Shown piece by piece: positions 46,619-56,887 of a DNA stretch of 64,000 nt. The position numbers and the translations under genes are program-made. Positions within the stretch are counted from its first letter, which is position 1; each line of letters starts with the position of its first letter. The notes under the pieces were generated by a model. It was not told the origin of the DNA. It did no database searches and saw nothing but the letters and a program-made list of their open reading frames with translations. Source of the stretch: Saccharothrix carnea (lineage in GTDB: Bacteria > Actinomycetota > Actinomycetes > Mycobacteriales > Pseudonocardiaceae); assembly GCF_003014735.1 (NCBI RefSeq), contig NZ_PYAX01000001.1:372001-436000 (forward strand), given 5' to 3'.

Positions 46619-47170
46619 TCACCCCGGCGTCACCGACAGGCGCAGGTGGTCGCGCCGGGTCAGCAGGGTCAGGCCCTGCCAGCCGCGCGGCGGCACGCCC
46701 GCGGCGAACCGGGTGCGCAGCCTGGCCGCGCGCCGCACGTGCCGGGAGAACGACCGCGACCGGATCAGCCTGCCCCGCTGCACCTGGCCGGACAGCGCCT
46801 CCTCCGGGCTCGCGTCCAGCCAGAGGAAGTGCCGCGGCCGGTTGGTGAGCACGCCGACGGCGACCAGGCCGGCGCGGGTGGTCGGACGGGTGGACGGTTC
46901 GTGGACCAGCAGCAGGCCGTCCGCGGTGACGGCGAACCACACGATCCGGAGTCGGTGCACCAAGTGCACCAGCGGGCGGTAGAGGCGGTACGGCAGGGTC
47001 TCGGGGAAGAGGGCGCGGAGCCTGGTCCGCACCTGGTCGGAATCCAGCACGACGGCGGGCGCGCCGTCCGTGTCGGCGGCGGCGAGCAGCGTGGACTTAC
47101 CCGCTCCCGGCAGTCCGGCCAGCACGACCAGCGAGCGCGGCCTCACGGCGACAGCGGTCATCGCATCCAT
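46619..47170 (-). CDS. AAA-type P-loop kinase-like protein
   Basis: 183 aa. Walker A GLPGAGKST in VVLAGLPGAGKSTLLAAA, DSDQVRTRLRALFP, and a basic lid (QRGRLIRSRSFSRH) resemble small-molecule or polynucleotide-kinase-like ATPases. Substrate unknown. ATG 47170 or 47161 start. TAGTAT, a good -10 hexamer, ends just upstream of the second ATG, so a leaderless message is possible. It precedes ffh by 55 bp. Confidence 0.85.
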   Translation of the reverse strand: MDAMTAVAVRPRSLVVLAGLPGAGKSTLLAAADTDGAPAVVLDSDQVRTRLRALFPETLPYRLYRPLVHLVHRLRIVWFAVTADGLLLVHEPSTRPTTRAGLVAVGVLTNRPRHFLWLDASPEEALSGQVQRGRLIRSRSFSRHVRRAARLRTRFAAGVPPRGWQGLTLLTRRDHLRLSVTPG

Positions 47171-47295
47171 ACTAAAGAGACGTTCCGGACGACCACGAGT
47201 TCCGGCGTGATCGGGGGCGGCCCGACCCCTCGACAGGCCGCACCCGACCACGCGGTGGCGATGTCCCCCGCCCCTTCCCCCCGGTCCGGGCGGTC

Positions 47296-47333
47296 CCCCC
47301 GTGCCACGGGAGAAGCTTCCCCCGGCACGGGGG
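47296..47333 (-). terminator. Hairpin downstream of glnD
   Basis: CCCCCGTGCC (47296-47305) pairs perfectly with GGCACGGGGG (47324-47333), with GAAGCTTC in the loop able to pair further. It lies about 80 bp after the glnD stop in the 244 bp gap before the kinase-like gene. It could end the amtB-glnB-glnD transcript. Confidence 0.55.
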
Positions 47334-47414
47334 TCACCCGGCAGCGTGAGCACCCCCGATCGGTTGTGCGTAGACCTACGCAACCTCGGTGGGTGCAACC
47401 TCGCCGGGGCGATC

Positions 47415-49799
47415 TCAGCGGGCGGCCAGGAGCACGGCCCGTTCGATCCGGCGGCGGTGGCCCGCGTCGATGCCGTCCGCGCCCGAACCCCTCGGCACGG
47501 TGACGGCGAACGAGTCCACCACCGTGGAGCCCAATGTGGACACCCGCGCCCACACGATGTCCACACCGGACTGCTCCAGCGCGTCCGCGACGTGGTGCAG
47601 CAGCCCGATCCGGTCCGCCGCGCGCAGTTCCAGCACCACCGCGCCGGTCGACTCGTCGTCGAACCAGAGCACCTTCGGCGGTGGCGGGTCCTGCGGCGGG
47701 CCGCCGTAGTCGCGTTCCTTCGCGGCGAGCTTGTCGGCCAGCGCGAGGGAGCCGTCCAGCGCCCTGGTGAGCTGTTCGCGCAACAGGGTCACGTCCGGCA
47801 GCGAGCCGAACCGGGGTGACACGGTGAACACGTCCACGGCCGCGCCCTCGTGGGAGCGCAGGGACGCGGCGTGCACTTCGAGCGAGTTGAGCGCGAGCAC
47901 CCCGGCGGCGCGGGAGAGCATGCCCGGTCGGTCGGGCGCGACCACGGTGACGGTGGCCGCGTGGTCGCCCGGGTCGATCAGCACGTCCGGCTTGCCGCTG
48001 TCCAGCACGGCCTGCGCGAGGTCCTGCTGGCGCTGGTCCAACGGCTCCGGCTTGGGCAGCGGGTCGCCCGCCATCGCCGTGCGGCAGCGCGCGACCAGGT
48101 CGCTGATCAGCGAGGCCTTCCAGTCCGACCACACGCCCGGACCGGTGGCCACGGCGTCGGCCTCGGCCAGCGCGTAGAGCAGCTCCAGCAGCACGGGATC
48201 GCCGCCGAGGGTGTCCACCACGCGGCGCACGGTGGCCTCGTCCTCCACGTCACGGCGGGTCGCCGTGTGCGGGAGCAGGAGGTGGTGGCGCACCAGCGCG
48301 GTGAGCGTGGCCACGTCCTGCGGCCACAGGCCGAGCCGTTCGGCGATCTGCGTGGTGAGCGCCGCGCCGACCTCGGAGTGGTCGGCCTGCCTGCCCTTGC
48401 CGATGTCGTGCACCAGGGTGCCGAGCAGCAGCAGGTCGGGCCGGGACACCCTGGTCACCAGGCGGGCCGCGTGCGCGGTGGCCTGCACCAGGTGGCGGTC
48501 CACGGTCCAGGTGTGCGCGGCGTCGCGGGGCGGCAGGTCGCGCACCGCGCCCCACTCGGGGAAGAGCCTGCCCCACAGGCCGGTGCGGTCCAGCGCCTCG
48601 ACCACGTCGATCAGGCCCGTGCCGCTGCCCAGCAGGGCCAGCAGCTCGTCCCGGGCCTCCCTGGGCCACGGCTGGCGCAGCTCGGGCGCCGAGTCGGCGA
48701 GCTTGGCCAACGTGCCCGCGGCGATGGGGTGCTTGCTGCGGGCGGCGGCCGTGGCGACACGCAGCAGCAGAGCCGGGTCGCGGCTGGGCACGGCGTCACG
48801 TGCCAGCGCCACCTCGGAGCCGTGCAGCACGACGCCCTCGTCCAGCGGACGCCTGGCCGGTGTGCGCCGGAGCGGGGATCGGGCGAACACGCCCAGTCCG
48901 CGCTTGGGCACGGCGGCGCGGGCGGTGCGCATGGCCACGTCCACGGCGTAGACGATCGTGCGCGCGGCGGACGACATCGAGCGGGCCAGCGTGAAGCGAT
49001 CCTGCAGGCCCAGAGCGGTGGCGACCTCGTCACCGTCCTGCGCGCGCAGCACGTCCCGCGGTTTGCGCGCCACCCGGCGCAGCTCGGTGCGCACGTCCAG
49101 CAGCAGCTTGCGCGCCTCGTTGACCTCGGCGGACGGCCGGTCGGTCAGCTGCGCCGCGCTCAACGCGTCCAGCAGCGTCACGTCGCGCAGCCCGCCGCGG
49201 CCGTGCTTGAGGTCCGGCTCGACGCGGTGCGCGATCTCGCCGCTGCGCGCCCACCGCCGTGACGCGGACTCGGACATCTCGTCCAGCCGCGTGCGCACGC
49301 CCGAGCGCCACGCCTGACGCGCGCTGTCGGTCAGCCGTTGGCTGATCTCCTGGTCGCCCGCGATGTGACGGATGTCCAGCAGCCCCAACGCGGTGCGCAG
49401 GTCACCGGCGGCGACGCGCAGCGCCTCGCCCACCGTGCGCACCGAGTGGTCCAGGCCGATGCCGGAGTTCCACAGCGGGTACCAGAGCTTCTCGGCGATC
49501 TCGTCCACGCCCTTGTGCCCGTTGTGCACCAGGAGCAGGTCCAGATCGGAATAGGGCACCAGCTCTCGCCTGCCCAAACCCCCCACGGCGACCAGTGCGA
49601 CCCCGCCGCCCGGTCCGCCGACACCCGCCTGCGAGGCGTGCGCGGTGAGCCAGAACTCGTGCAGGTCCACCAGCGCCTCGCGCAGCGACTCCCCCGTCAA
49701 ACGGCGCCGACCTGGCGCGAGCAGCCGATCGCGTGCTCGCACCAGGTCGTCAGCCGTGACGACGGCCGCCTCGTCGTTGTCCATACGGCCGTCCCCCAT
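47415..49799 (-). CDS. glnD: Bifunctional PII uridylyl/adenylyltransferase and uridylyl-removing enzyme
   Basis: 794 aa. Nucleotidyltransferase motif GGLGRRELVPYSDLDLLLVHN, HD phosphohydrolase motif TLVHDIGKGRQADHSE, and two C-terminal ACT domains (APDRPGMLSRAAGVL; AADRIGLLHHVADAL). In actinobacteria GlnD modifies Tyr51 of GlnK (adenylylation) in response to nitrogen. It follows glnB by 15 bp, completing amtB-glnB-glnD. Confidence 0.96.
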   Translation of the reverse strand: MGDGRMDNDEAAVVTADDLVRARDRLLAPGRRRLTGESLREALVDLHEFWLTAHASQAGVGGPGGGVALVAVGGLGRRELVPYSDLDLLLVHNGHKGVDEIAEKLWYPLWNSGIGLDHSVRTVGEALRVAAGDLRTALGLLDIRHIAGDQEISQRLTDSARQAWRSGVRTRLDEMSESASRRWARSGEIAHRVEPDLKHGRGGLRDVTLLDALSAAQLTDRPSAEVNEARKLLLDVRTELRRVARKPRDVLRAQDGDEVATALGLQDRFTLARSMSSAARTIVYAVDVAMRTARAAVPKRGLGVFARSPLRRTPARRPLDEGVVLHGSEVALARDAVPSRDPALLLRVATAAARSKHPIAAGTLAKLADSAPELRQPWPREARDELLALLGSGTGLIDVVEALDRTGLWGRLFPEWGAVRDLPPRDAAHTWTVDRHLVQATAHAARLVTRVSRPDLLLLGTLVHDIGKGRQADHSEVGAALTTQIAERLGLWPQDVATLTALVRHHLLLPHTATRRDVEDEATVRRVVDTLGGDPVLLELLYALAEADAVATGPGVWSDWKASLISDLVARCRTAMAGDPLPKPEPLDQRQQDLAQAVLDSGKPDVLIDPGDHAATVTVVAPDRPGMLSRAAGVLALNSLEVHAASLRSHEGAAVDVFTVSPRFGSLPDVTLLREQLTRALDGSLALADKLAAKERDYGGPPQDPPPPKVLWFDDESTGAVVLELRAADRIGLLHHVADALEQSGVDIVWARVSTLGSTVVDSFAVTVPRGSGADGIDAGHRRRIERAVLLAAR

Positions 49800-49814
49800 T
49801 CCTACTTCGGATCC

Positions 49815-51493
<1,679 letters not shown>

Positions 51494-51539
51494 GTCGACC
51501 TCCACTGCGCTTCGGTTGCAGGGAGCATCGGGATGTCCT

Positions 51540-51609
51540 GTTTCGCGCGGCCGCGCCTCAGGTTTCGTGGAGGTGAACTGTCCGGGGGCTGGTGTTACGG
51601 GCACGTTTC
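51540..51609 (-). promoter_or_regulatory. GlnR-like operator array upstream of amtB
   Basis: On the minus strand, GAAAC occurs at 51605-51609, 51562-51566 and 51540-51544. GTAAC is at 51594-51598 and TTCAC at 51573-51577. The 11 bp steps (51605-51594; 51573-51562) and the exact 22 bp step (51562-51540) match the GlnR box rule (GTnAC-n6-GAAAC-n6-GTnAC-n6-GAAAC) with one weak site. It is 47-116 bp upstream of the start, a promoter position. Confidence 0.65.
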
Positions 51610-51967
51610 GTGGGGTTGAAGCAGGTACTTCCGGCGGCCAACAGCGCTGGTGGGCGTGGAATTTCCGGTGACGGAGGGTGGGGTGGGGCAGGGGCGAGGC
51701 GGGCGGGTCGGGTGATGGCGTGGAGTCGGGTGGCGACGGTGGGTGACCGGGCCAGGGCTGGCCTGAGTTCCGGCGCTGGTCTCTGGTTCCGCGCTGGTTC
51801 CAGGGCAGGCGCGGTGGTCGGGTCCGGCTCGGTGGGCGGGCGGCGGGTTCGTTTTGGGCGAGTGAGTGGGTGGGTGCCGTGCTGGTTCGGGGGTTATTCG
51901 GGGGTTAGTTGAGCCAGGCCGTGGAACGCGGCTGAAGTAGCCGTCCGCCCCCAAGTCGCGCCTGTGG
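51610..51967. other. Low-information G-rich intergenic stretch between amtB and alc
   Basis: About 358 bp of strongly G-biased DNA on the plus strand. A minus-strand open frame of 119 codons (51595-51954) is Pro/Thr/His-rich, has no ribosome site and runs through the GlnR-like boxes, so I do not call it a gene. No hairpin or repeat stands out. Confidence 0.55.
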
Positions 51968-52975
51968 TCAGCCCAAGGGCTGACTCAGGTCGTGGAAGCG
52001 CTGGGTGATGGTGCGCAGACCGTCCGGTGTCAAGGAGCCGAGCAGTCGCAGCCTGGCCATTCCGCCGTCCGGGTAGATGTCGAGGCGGGCGTGGGTGGCT
52101 TCCCGGCTGTCGTCGATGCGGAAGCGGTGGCGGGTGTCGGGTTGGAGGCGGGTGCGGGGCAGGACGTCGAACTCGGCGCCGGTCCGGTCGCGGCCCTTGA
52201 CGGACGCCCAGCCCGGGGCGTTGCCCTTGAAGTGGCTGGTGTCCAGTTCGGCGAGCCGGATGACGCCGGGTGCGGCCAGCTCGATCTCGACCCAGTCGTT
52301 GCCGTCGTCACGGCGGCGGGCCGTCTCCCAGCCCTCGCCCATGACGGTGGCCTGACCCGGGGCGATGAGGTTGCTCGGGTCGCTGTAGAACATGTTGCTG
52401 CACGCGGTGACCGAGGCGCCGTTCGCCAAGGCGGCCAGGTCCAGGGCGTCCGGCAGGATCAGGTCGGGGTCGGCGACCGGGGTGCCGTGCACGCGCAGCC
52501 TGGCCACGCCGCCGTCCGGGTAGATGGTCAGCCGCACGTGCGTGTAGCGGCGGTGGGCGGACACCTCGAAGTGGTGCTTGCGGTCGCCTTCGAGCGGTGA
52601 CCTGGGCACGACGGTCTCCCAGTCGGCCAGCTCGTCGGGTGCCGGGTAGCCCTCGGCGGAGGTCGCCTCGACGGACGCGAACGGCGGGTAGTTGCCCTTG
52701 AAGAACGCGGTGTCGACCACGACGCCCTTGATCACGCCGGGCAGGCCGAGGCGGACGATCGCGTGGTCCTCGCCGGTGTCACGGCGGCGGCGGGTCTCCC
52801 AGCCGTCGTAGACCTGGCCTTTGTGCCCGAACGTGGAGGTCTGGTACTGCGGCTCGGGCTTGCGGATCAGGTTCTCGCGTTCGGCGAACAGCTCGTCGTT
52901 GGCCCACACCACGCCGCCGCCCACCGAGCGGCAGGCCAGGTCGGGCAGTCGCGTCCAGCCGGGGGCTTGGGTCAT
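51968..52975 (-). CDS. alc: Allantoicase
   Basis: 335 aa. It hydrolyses allantoate to ureidoglycolate and urea. Two homologous halves are evident: DGWETRRRRDTGEDHAIVRLG with FFKGNYPPFASVE, and EGWETARRRDDGNDWVEIELA with HFKGNAPGWASVK, each ending in a YPDGGxARLR strand. It follows allB by 25 bp on the same strand, so the two degradative steps are co-expressed. Confidence 0.96.
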   Translation of the reverse strand: MTQAPGWTRLPDLACRSVGGGVVWANDELFAERENLIRKPEPQYQTSTFGHKGQVYDGWETRRRRDTGEDHAIVRLGLPGVIKGVVVDTAFFKGNYPPFASVEATSAEGYPAPDELADWETVVPRSPLEGDRKHHFEVSAHRRYTHVRLTIYPDGGVARLRVHGTPVADPDLILPDALDLAALANGASVTACSNMFYSDPSNLIAPGQATVMGEGWETARRRDDGNDWVEIELAAPGVIRLAELDTSHFKGNAPGWASVKGRDRTGAEFDVLPRTRLQPDTRHRFRIDDSREATHARLDIYPDGGMARLRLLGSLTPDGLRTITQRFHDLSQPLG

Positions 52976-53000
52976 GCGTCTCCTCTGTCCGGTTCTCGGC

Positions 53001-54293
53001 TCAGCCGAGGGCGCTCAGCAACCGGCCGCGCGGCCGGTCGTCGACAGGTCGGCCGCGCAGCCACGTCTGCCGCACGACGCCCGCCAGCGGACGGCCGTGG
53101 TAGGGCGTGACGGGGTTGCGGTGGTGCAGCGCCGCGCGGTCGACCACGAACGCGTCGTCCGGGGCGAACACGCAGAAGTCGGCGTCCGCGCCCGGCGCGA
53201 TGCGGCCCTTGGTGCCCAGGCCCACCAGGTCGGCCGGTTTCGTGGCCATCCAGCGGACCACGTCGGTCAGCGCGTGCCCGCGTTGGCGGGCCTGGGTCCA
53301 GACCGCCGACAGGCCCAGTTGCAGGCTCGCGATACCGCCCCAGGCGGTGGCGAAGTCGCCGCGCTTCAGCTCCGGGGTGCACGGCGAGTGGTCGGTGACG
53401 ACGAGGTCGATCAGGTCCGCGCGCAACGCCCGCCAGAGCTGTTCGCGGTTGGCCGCGTCACGGATCGGCGGGCAGCACTTGAACTCGGTCGCGGTGTCGC
53501 CGATCTCCTCCGCGACGAACGTCAGGTAGTGCGGGCACGTCTCGGCGGTCAGCCGCAGCCCCAGTTCCTTGGCCGTGCGCACCTGGCGCACCGCCTCGCC
53601 GCTGGACAGGTGCAGCACGTGCAGCCTGGCCCCGGTCTCGTTGGCCAGGTCGACCACGGTGGTGATGGCGTGCGACTCGGCGCGGTGCGGCCGGGAGTCG
53701 AGGAACGCGCGGTAGCCGGGACCGGGCTCGGTGACCTCGTGCGGGTCCTCGGCGTGCACGATCGTGAGCGCGTCCAGTGGCCGGAGCTTGGTCAAGGCGG
53801 CTCTGAGCTCGTCCTCGGTGACGTGCGGGAACTCGTCCACGCCCGAGTGGATCAGGAAGCACTTGAAGCCGAACACGCCGGCGGCGTGCAGCTCGGCCAG
53901 GTCGTCCAGGTTGGTCGGCACGATGCCGCCCCAGAAGCCGACGTCGACGTGCGCGTTGTCGCGTGCCGCCTCCTGCTTGGCCTTCAGGGCGGCCACGGTC
54001 GTGGTCGGCGGCAGGCTGTTGAGCGGCATGTCGATGATCGTGGTGACGCCGCCGGCCGCCGCCGCCCTGGTGGCGGTGCCGAAGCCCTCCCAGTCGCCGC
54101 GGCCCGGGTCGTTCACGTGGACGTGCGTGTCGACCAGACCGGGGAGGAGGACTTCGTCGTCCGCGAGCGTCACGACGTGCTCGGCGTCCAGGTGGTCGGC
54201 CACCGCGACGATCCGACCGCCGGCGACGCCGACGTCGGCGCGGCGTTCACCGTCCGGGGTCACGACTCGGGCAGCGCGGAGCACCAGGTCCAT
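53001..54293 (-). CDS. allB: Allantoinase
   Basis: 430 aa. It opens the allantoin ring to allantoate. The dihydroorotase-like metal site is visible: [16 protein letters not shown] (H-x-H), the carboxylated Lys in [11 protein letters not shown], His in IVHAED and LHLSSG, and the Asp in VVTDHSPC. The ATG at 54293 gives the family length. Between its promoter and start lies a decayed glycerate-kinase-like segment, which lengthens the leader. Confidence 0.96.
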   Translation of the reverse strand: MDLVLRAARVVTPDGERRADVGVAGGRIVAVADHLDAEHVVTLADDEVLLPGLVDTHVHVNDPGRGDWEGFGTATRAAAAGGVTTIIDMPLNSLPPTTTVAALKAKQEAARDNAHVDVGFWGGIVPTNLDDLAELHAAGVFGFKCFLIHSGVDEFPHVTEDELRAALTKLRPLDALTIVHAEDPHEVTEPGPGYRAFLDSRPHRAESHAITTVVDLANETGARLHVLHLSSGEAVRQVRTAKELGLRLTAETCPHYLTFVAEEIGDTATEFKCCPPIRDAANREQLWRALRADLIDLVVTDHSPCTPELKRGDFATAWGGIASLQLGLSAVWTQARQRGHALTDVVRWMATKPADLVGLGTKGRIAPGADADFCVFAPDDAFVVDRAALHHRNPVTPYHGRPLAGVVRQTWLRGRPVDDRPRGRLLSALG

Positions 54294-54298
54294 GCGCG

Positions 54299-54484
54299 TC
54301 ACTCTCCCAGCCGGTCCGCGGCGATGCGACCGGCCAGACGGCGGAGGACCGGTTCCGGGGCGGTCAGCGGCGGCCACCTCGACCACCGCCGTGCCGCCGC
54401 GCGCGGCGGTGACGGCGGCGTCGACCGTGCCGTCACCGCCGTCCGCCACCGGCAGGCAGGAGGCTAATTCCACAGTGCGGATGC
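54299..54484 (-). pseudogene. Remnant of a glycerate kinase gene
   Basis: The minus-strand sequence reads [20 protein letters not shown] then [13 protein letters not shown] in one frame. [12 protein letters not shown] is the N-terminal motif of GlxK-type glycerate kinase and RGGTAVVE-like text follows it further on in intact proteins. In the next frame comes [19 protein letters not shown] and a stop, which resembles the family C-terminus. The whole is about 60 codons against about 370-380, so most of the gene is deleted. It would have served the glyoxylate-to-glycerate route. Confidence 0.6.
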
Positions 54485-54537
54485 CATCTTCCGTATATCG
54501 AGAGAGTAGGCAGGCTCGTGACGGCGGCGCAAGACTG

Positions 54538-54592
54538 TTGACACGCTCGGAGGGCACTCGTACCGTCCCTCTTTGCGGAAACGGGATTCCGC
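54538..54592 (+). promoter_or_regulatory. Promoter and inverted-repeat operator of the uraD operon
   Basis: TTGACA (54538-54543), a 17 bp spacer and TACCGT (54561-54566) make a good housekeeping promoter. Downstream of the -10, GCGGAA (54575-54580) and TTCCGC (54587-54592) form an inverted repeat with a 6 bp centre. Its place suggests a repressor; the IclR protein at 59704 is the natural candidate. Confidence 0.6.
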
Positions 54593-54614
54593 GATACAGA
54601 AAAAGGGAGCCTTT

Positions 54615-55100
54615 GTGCCCGACCTGGAAGGGTTCAACTCCGCACCGGCGGCCCAGCTCCGCCCCCTGCTCGCCGAGTGCCTCGCGGTGCCGCGCTGGGT
54701 CGACGCACTGCTCGCCGACCGCCCCTACCCCGACGTGGACGCGCTGCTCGCCGCCTCGGACCGGCACGCGGACCTGAGCGACCAGGAGGTCCACGCCGCC
54801 ATCGCGGGCCACCCCCGCATCGGGGAACGTGCCCGGGGTGACGGCGTCTCGGCGAAGTGGTCGGCCGACGAGCAGTCCGGCGTCACGGCGTCGCTCGCCG
54901 ATCGGCTGCTCGCCGCCAACGCCGCCTACGAGGACCGGTTCGGGCACATCTACCTGGTGTGCGCGACAGGGCTGAGCGGTGAGCAGATGCTGGCCGACCT
55001 CACGTCCCGGATGGGCAACCCGCCGGACGTGGAACTGCGCGTGGTGAGCCGGGAACTGGCGAAGATCGCGGCACTGCGGCTGAGGAAGGTGCTGGCATGA
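54615..55100 (+). CDS. uraD: 2-oxo-4-hydroxy-4-carboxy-5-ureidoimidazoline (OHCU) decarboxylase
   Basis: 161 aa. It turns OHCU into S-allantoin. The catalytic His is in [12 protein letters not shown], and [28 protein letters not shown]-like residues match the family helices. GTG 54615 has AGGGAG upstream, after the promoter noted at 54538. The next gene uraH overlaps its stop by four bases, giving a tight uraD-uraH-uaZ operon for the three steps from urate to allantoin. Confidence 0.95.
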   Translation: MPDLEGFNSAPAAQLRPLLAECLAVPRWVDALLADRPYPDVDALLAASDRHADLSDQEVHAAIAGHPRIGERARGDGVSAKWSADEQSGVTASLADRLLAANAAYEDRFGHIYLVCATGLSGEQMLADLTSRMGNPPDVELRVVSRELAKIAALRLRKVLA

Positions 55101-55390
55101 CGTCGTTGTCCACCCACGTGCTCGACGCCGAGGCGGGACGGCCGCGGGTCGGCGTGCCGGTCCGGTTGGAGCGCGACGGCGAGGTGCTGGCCGAGGGCGT
55201 CACCGACGACGACGGCAGGCTGCGGTTCGCACGGGACCTGGAGCCCGGCGCGCACCGGCTGGTGTTCGCCGTCGACACGCCGTTCTACCCGGAGATCACC
55301 GTCGCGTTCCGGGTCACCGGTGATCCGCCGCACCTGCACGTGCCGATCCTGCTGAGCCCGTTCGCCTACACGACCTACCGAGGGAGCTGA
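55097..55390 (+). CDS. uraH: 5-Hydroxyisourate hydrolase (transthyretin-like)
   Basis: 97 aa. It hydrolyses 5-hydroxyisourate to OHCU. The active-site motifs are [17 protein letters not shown] and the C-terminal YRGS, which is diagnostic. Its start overlaps the uraD stop (ATGA) and it ends 3 bp before the uricase gene. Confidence 0.95.
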   Translation: MTSLSTHVLDAEAGRPRVGVPVRLERDGEVLAEGVTDDDGRLRFARDLEPGAHRLVFAVDTPFYPEITVAFRVTGDPPHLHVPILLSPFAYTTYRGS

Positions 55391-55393
55391 GCG

Positions 55394-56299
55394 ATGGCCA
55401 TCGTCCTGGGGCCCAACCAGTACGGGAAGGCGGAGAACCGCCTCGTCACGGTGACCCGCGACGGCGCCGTGCACACGATCAGGGACCTCACGGTCAGCAC
55501 CTCCCTGCGCGGCGACCTGGCGGACACCCACCTGACCGGCGACAACGCGAAGGTGCTGGCGACCGACACGCAGAAGAACACCGTCTACGCCTTCGCCAAG
55601 CAGGCCCCGGTCGGCGAGATCGAGGACTTCGCGCTGCGGCTGGGCAGGCACTTCGTGTCGACGCAGGAGGCGATCACGGGCGCCCGCGTGCTCATCGACG
55701 AGCACGCGTGGGAACGCATCGAAGGCAACGACCACTCGTTCGTGCAAGGCACCAACGAGAAGCGCACGACCGCCGTGACGATCGACGGTGAGCGCGCGTG
55801 GGTGGTGTCGGGCGTGCGGGACGTGGTGGTGCTGAAGTCGACCGGCTCGGAGTTCCACGGCTTCCCGCGCGACGAGTACACGACGTTGCAGGAGACCGAC
55901 GACCGGATCCTGGCGACGTCGGTGACGGCGCGGTGGCGCTACCAGACCCCCGGCGGAGCCGGAGATCGGACGACCGACGGGATCGACTGGGCGGAGAGCT
56001 TCACCGGGATCCGGCGGCTGCTGCTGGCGACGTTCGCGGCCAAGCACAGCCTGTCGTTGCAGCAGACCCTGTACGCGATGGGCGAGGCGGTGCTGGAGGC
56101 CCGGCCCGAGGTGGCCGAGGTGCGGCTGTCGATGCCGAACAAGCACCACTTCGCGGTGGACCTGTCGCCGTTCGGGCTGACGAACGACAACGAGGTGTTC
56201 TACGCCGCCGACCGGCCGTACGGGCTGATCGAGGGCGCCGTGCTGCGTGACGACGCCGAGGACGCCGGGTCGGCCTGGTACACCCTGCCGTCGTTCTGA
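55394..56299 (+). CDS. uaZ: Urate oxidase (uricase)
   Basis: 301 aa. It oxidises urate to 5-hydroxyisourate with O2, using no cofactor. YGKAENRLVTVTRDG holds the catalytic Lys, ATDTQKNTVYAFAK the Thr, and QQTLYAMGEA the Gln that binds urate. The neighbours perform the next two steps. Gene end is followed by a hairpin shared with the convergent Imm1-like gene. Confidence 0.97.
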   Translation: MAIVLGPNQYGKAENRLVTVTRDGAVHTIRDLTVSTSLRGDLADTHLTGDNAKVLATDTQKNTVYAFAKQAPVGEIEDFALRLGRHFVSTQEAITGARVLIDEHAWERIEGNDHSFVQGTNEKRTTAVTIDGERAWVVSGVRDVVVLKSTGSEFHGFPRDEYTTLQETDDRILATSVTARWRYQTPGGAGDRTTDGIDWAESFTGIRRLLLATFAAKHSLSLQQTLYAMGEAVLEARPEVAEVRLSMPNKHHFAVDLSPFGLTNDNEVFYAADRPYGLIEGAVLRDDAEDAGSAWYTLPSF

Positions 56300-56309
56300 A
56301 GCGGTGCGG

Positions 56310-56335
56310 CCGTGCTCCCGAGCCGGGGAGCACGG
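56310..56335. terminator. Bidirectional terminator between uaZ and the Imm1-like gene
   Basis: CCGTGCTCCC (56310-56319) pairs perfectly with GGGAGCACGG (56326-56335) around GAGCCG. It is 11 bp past the uricase stop and directly abuts the stop of the opposing gene. Confidence 0.8.
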
Positions 56336-56812
56336 TCACATCTTGTCGCCCGCCACCTTCTTGTGCAGCGCCATCCGCTGCAGCCGCCAGGCGTGGAACA
56401 GGTCGGCCTCCTCGTACCAGTCCACGACGGTCGGCCGGCGGGCGGTGAACATGAACTCCAGCAGGATGTCGCGGTAGGTCATCAGCGGCACGCCCACGCC
56501 CGGCGGGAAATCGGTGTAGGTCTCGTCCACGTACGGCGCGTCCGGCTCGCCCTTCGGCCAGCCGGTGAACTCGTCGTCCACGTAGTTGAGGTAGCCCCAC
56601 GAGCCGCGCACCGCGAGCACCAGGTTGTGGTCGGCCTCCCCCTCGGCGTCGGGTGGGCGCCCGAAGTGCTCCAACATCCCGTCATTGCACTCGGGCCGCG
56701 CCAAGGCGGCGATGAGCACGTCCACGTCCGCCGCGCACGCCACCACCTGATAGCGGAACTCCGCCCGCTCCAGGTCCGGCAGCCCGGTCCACAAGCCGGC
56801 CCTCATGGTCAT
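56336..56812 (-). CDS. Imm1-family immunity-like protein
   Basis: About 158 aa. VACAADVDVLIAALARPECN at the start, LVLAVRGSWGYLNYVDDEF in the middle, and VPLMTYRDILLEFMFTARRP at the end match the actinobacterial Imm1 layout: an ADVD-LIDAL helix, a hydrophobic strand with Gly-Tyr/Leu-Tyr, then a Pro-L-hydrophobic helix. Imm1 proteins neutralise nucleic-acid-targeting deaminase or nuclease toxins of polymorphic systems. No toxin gene is adjacent, so this is an orphan. Start at ATG 56812 or nearby. Confidence 0.65.
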   Translation of the reverse strand: MTMRAGLWTGLPDLERAEFRYQVVACAADVDVLIAALARPECNDGMLEHFGRPPDAEGEADHNLVLAVRGSWGYLNYVDDEFTGWPKGEPDAPYVDETYTDFPPGVGVPLMTYRDILLEFMFTARRPTVVDWYEEADLFHAWRLQRMALHKKVAGDKM

Positions 56813-56887
56813 GCACACACACTGACCGGTATCGCGCGTTTCGGCCCTTCGCTGATTCGAGGATCACCCCATCCAGCGATGCCGTGA

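Noticed and set aside
43739-47503. 1254-codon plus-strand ORF across ffh and the amidohydrolase
   Set aside because: It is antisense to ffh, the amidohydrolase and the kinase-like gene, which have clear motifs. Long stop-free antisense frames are expected in GC-rich DNA.
51595-51954. 119-codon minus-strand ORF between amtB and alc
   Set aside because: Pro/Thr-rich, no ribosome site, covers the GlnR-like boxes.
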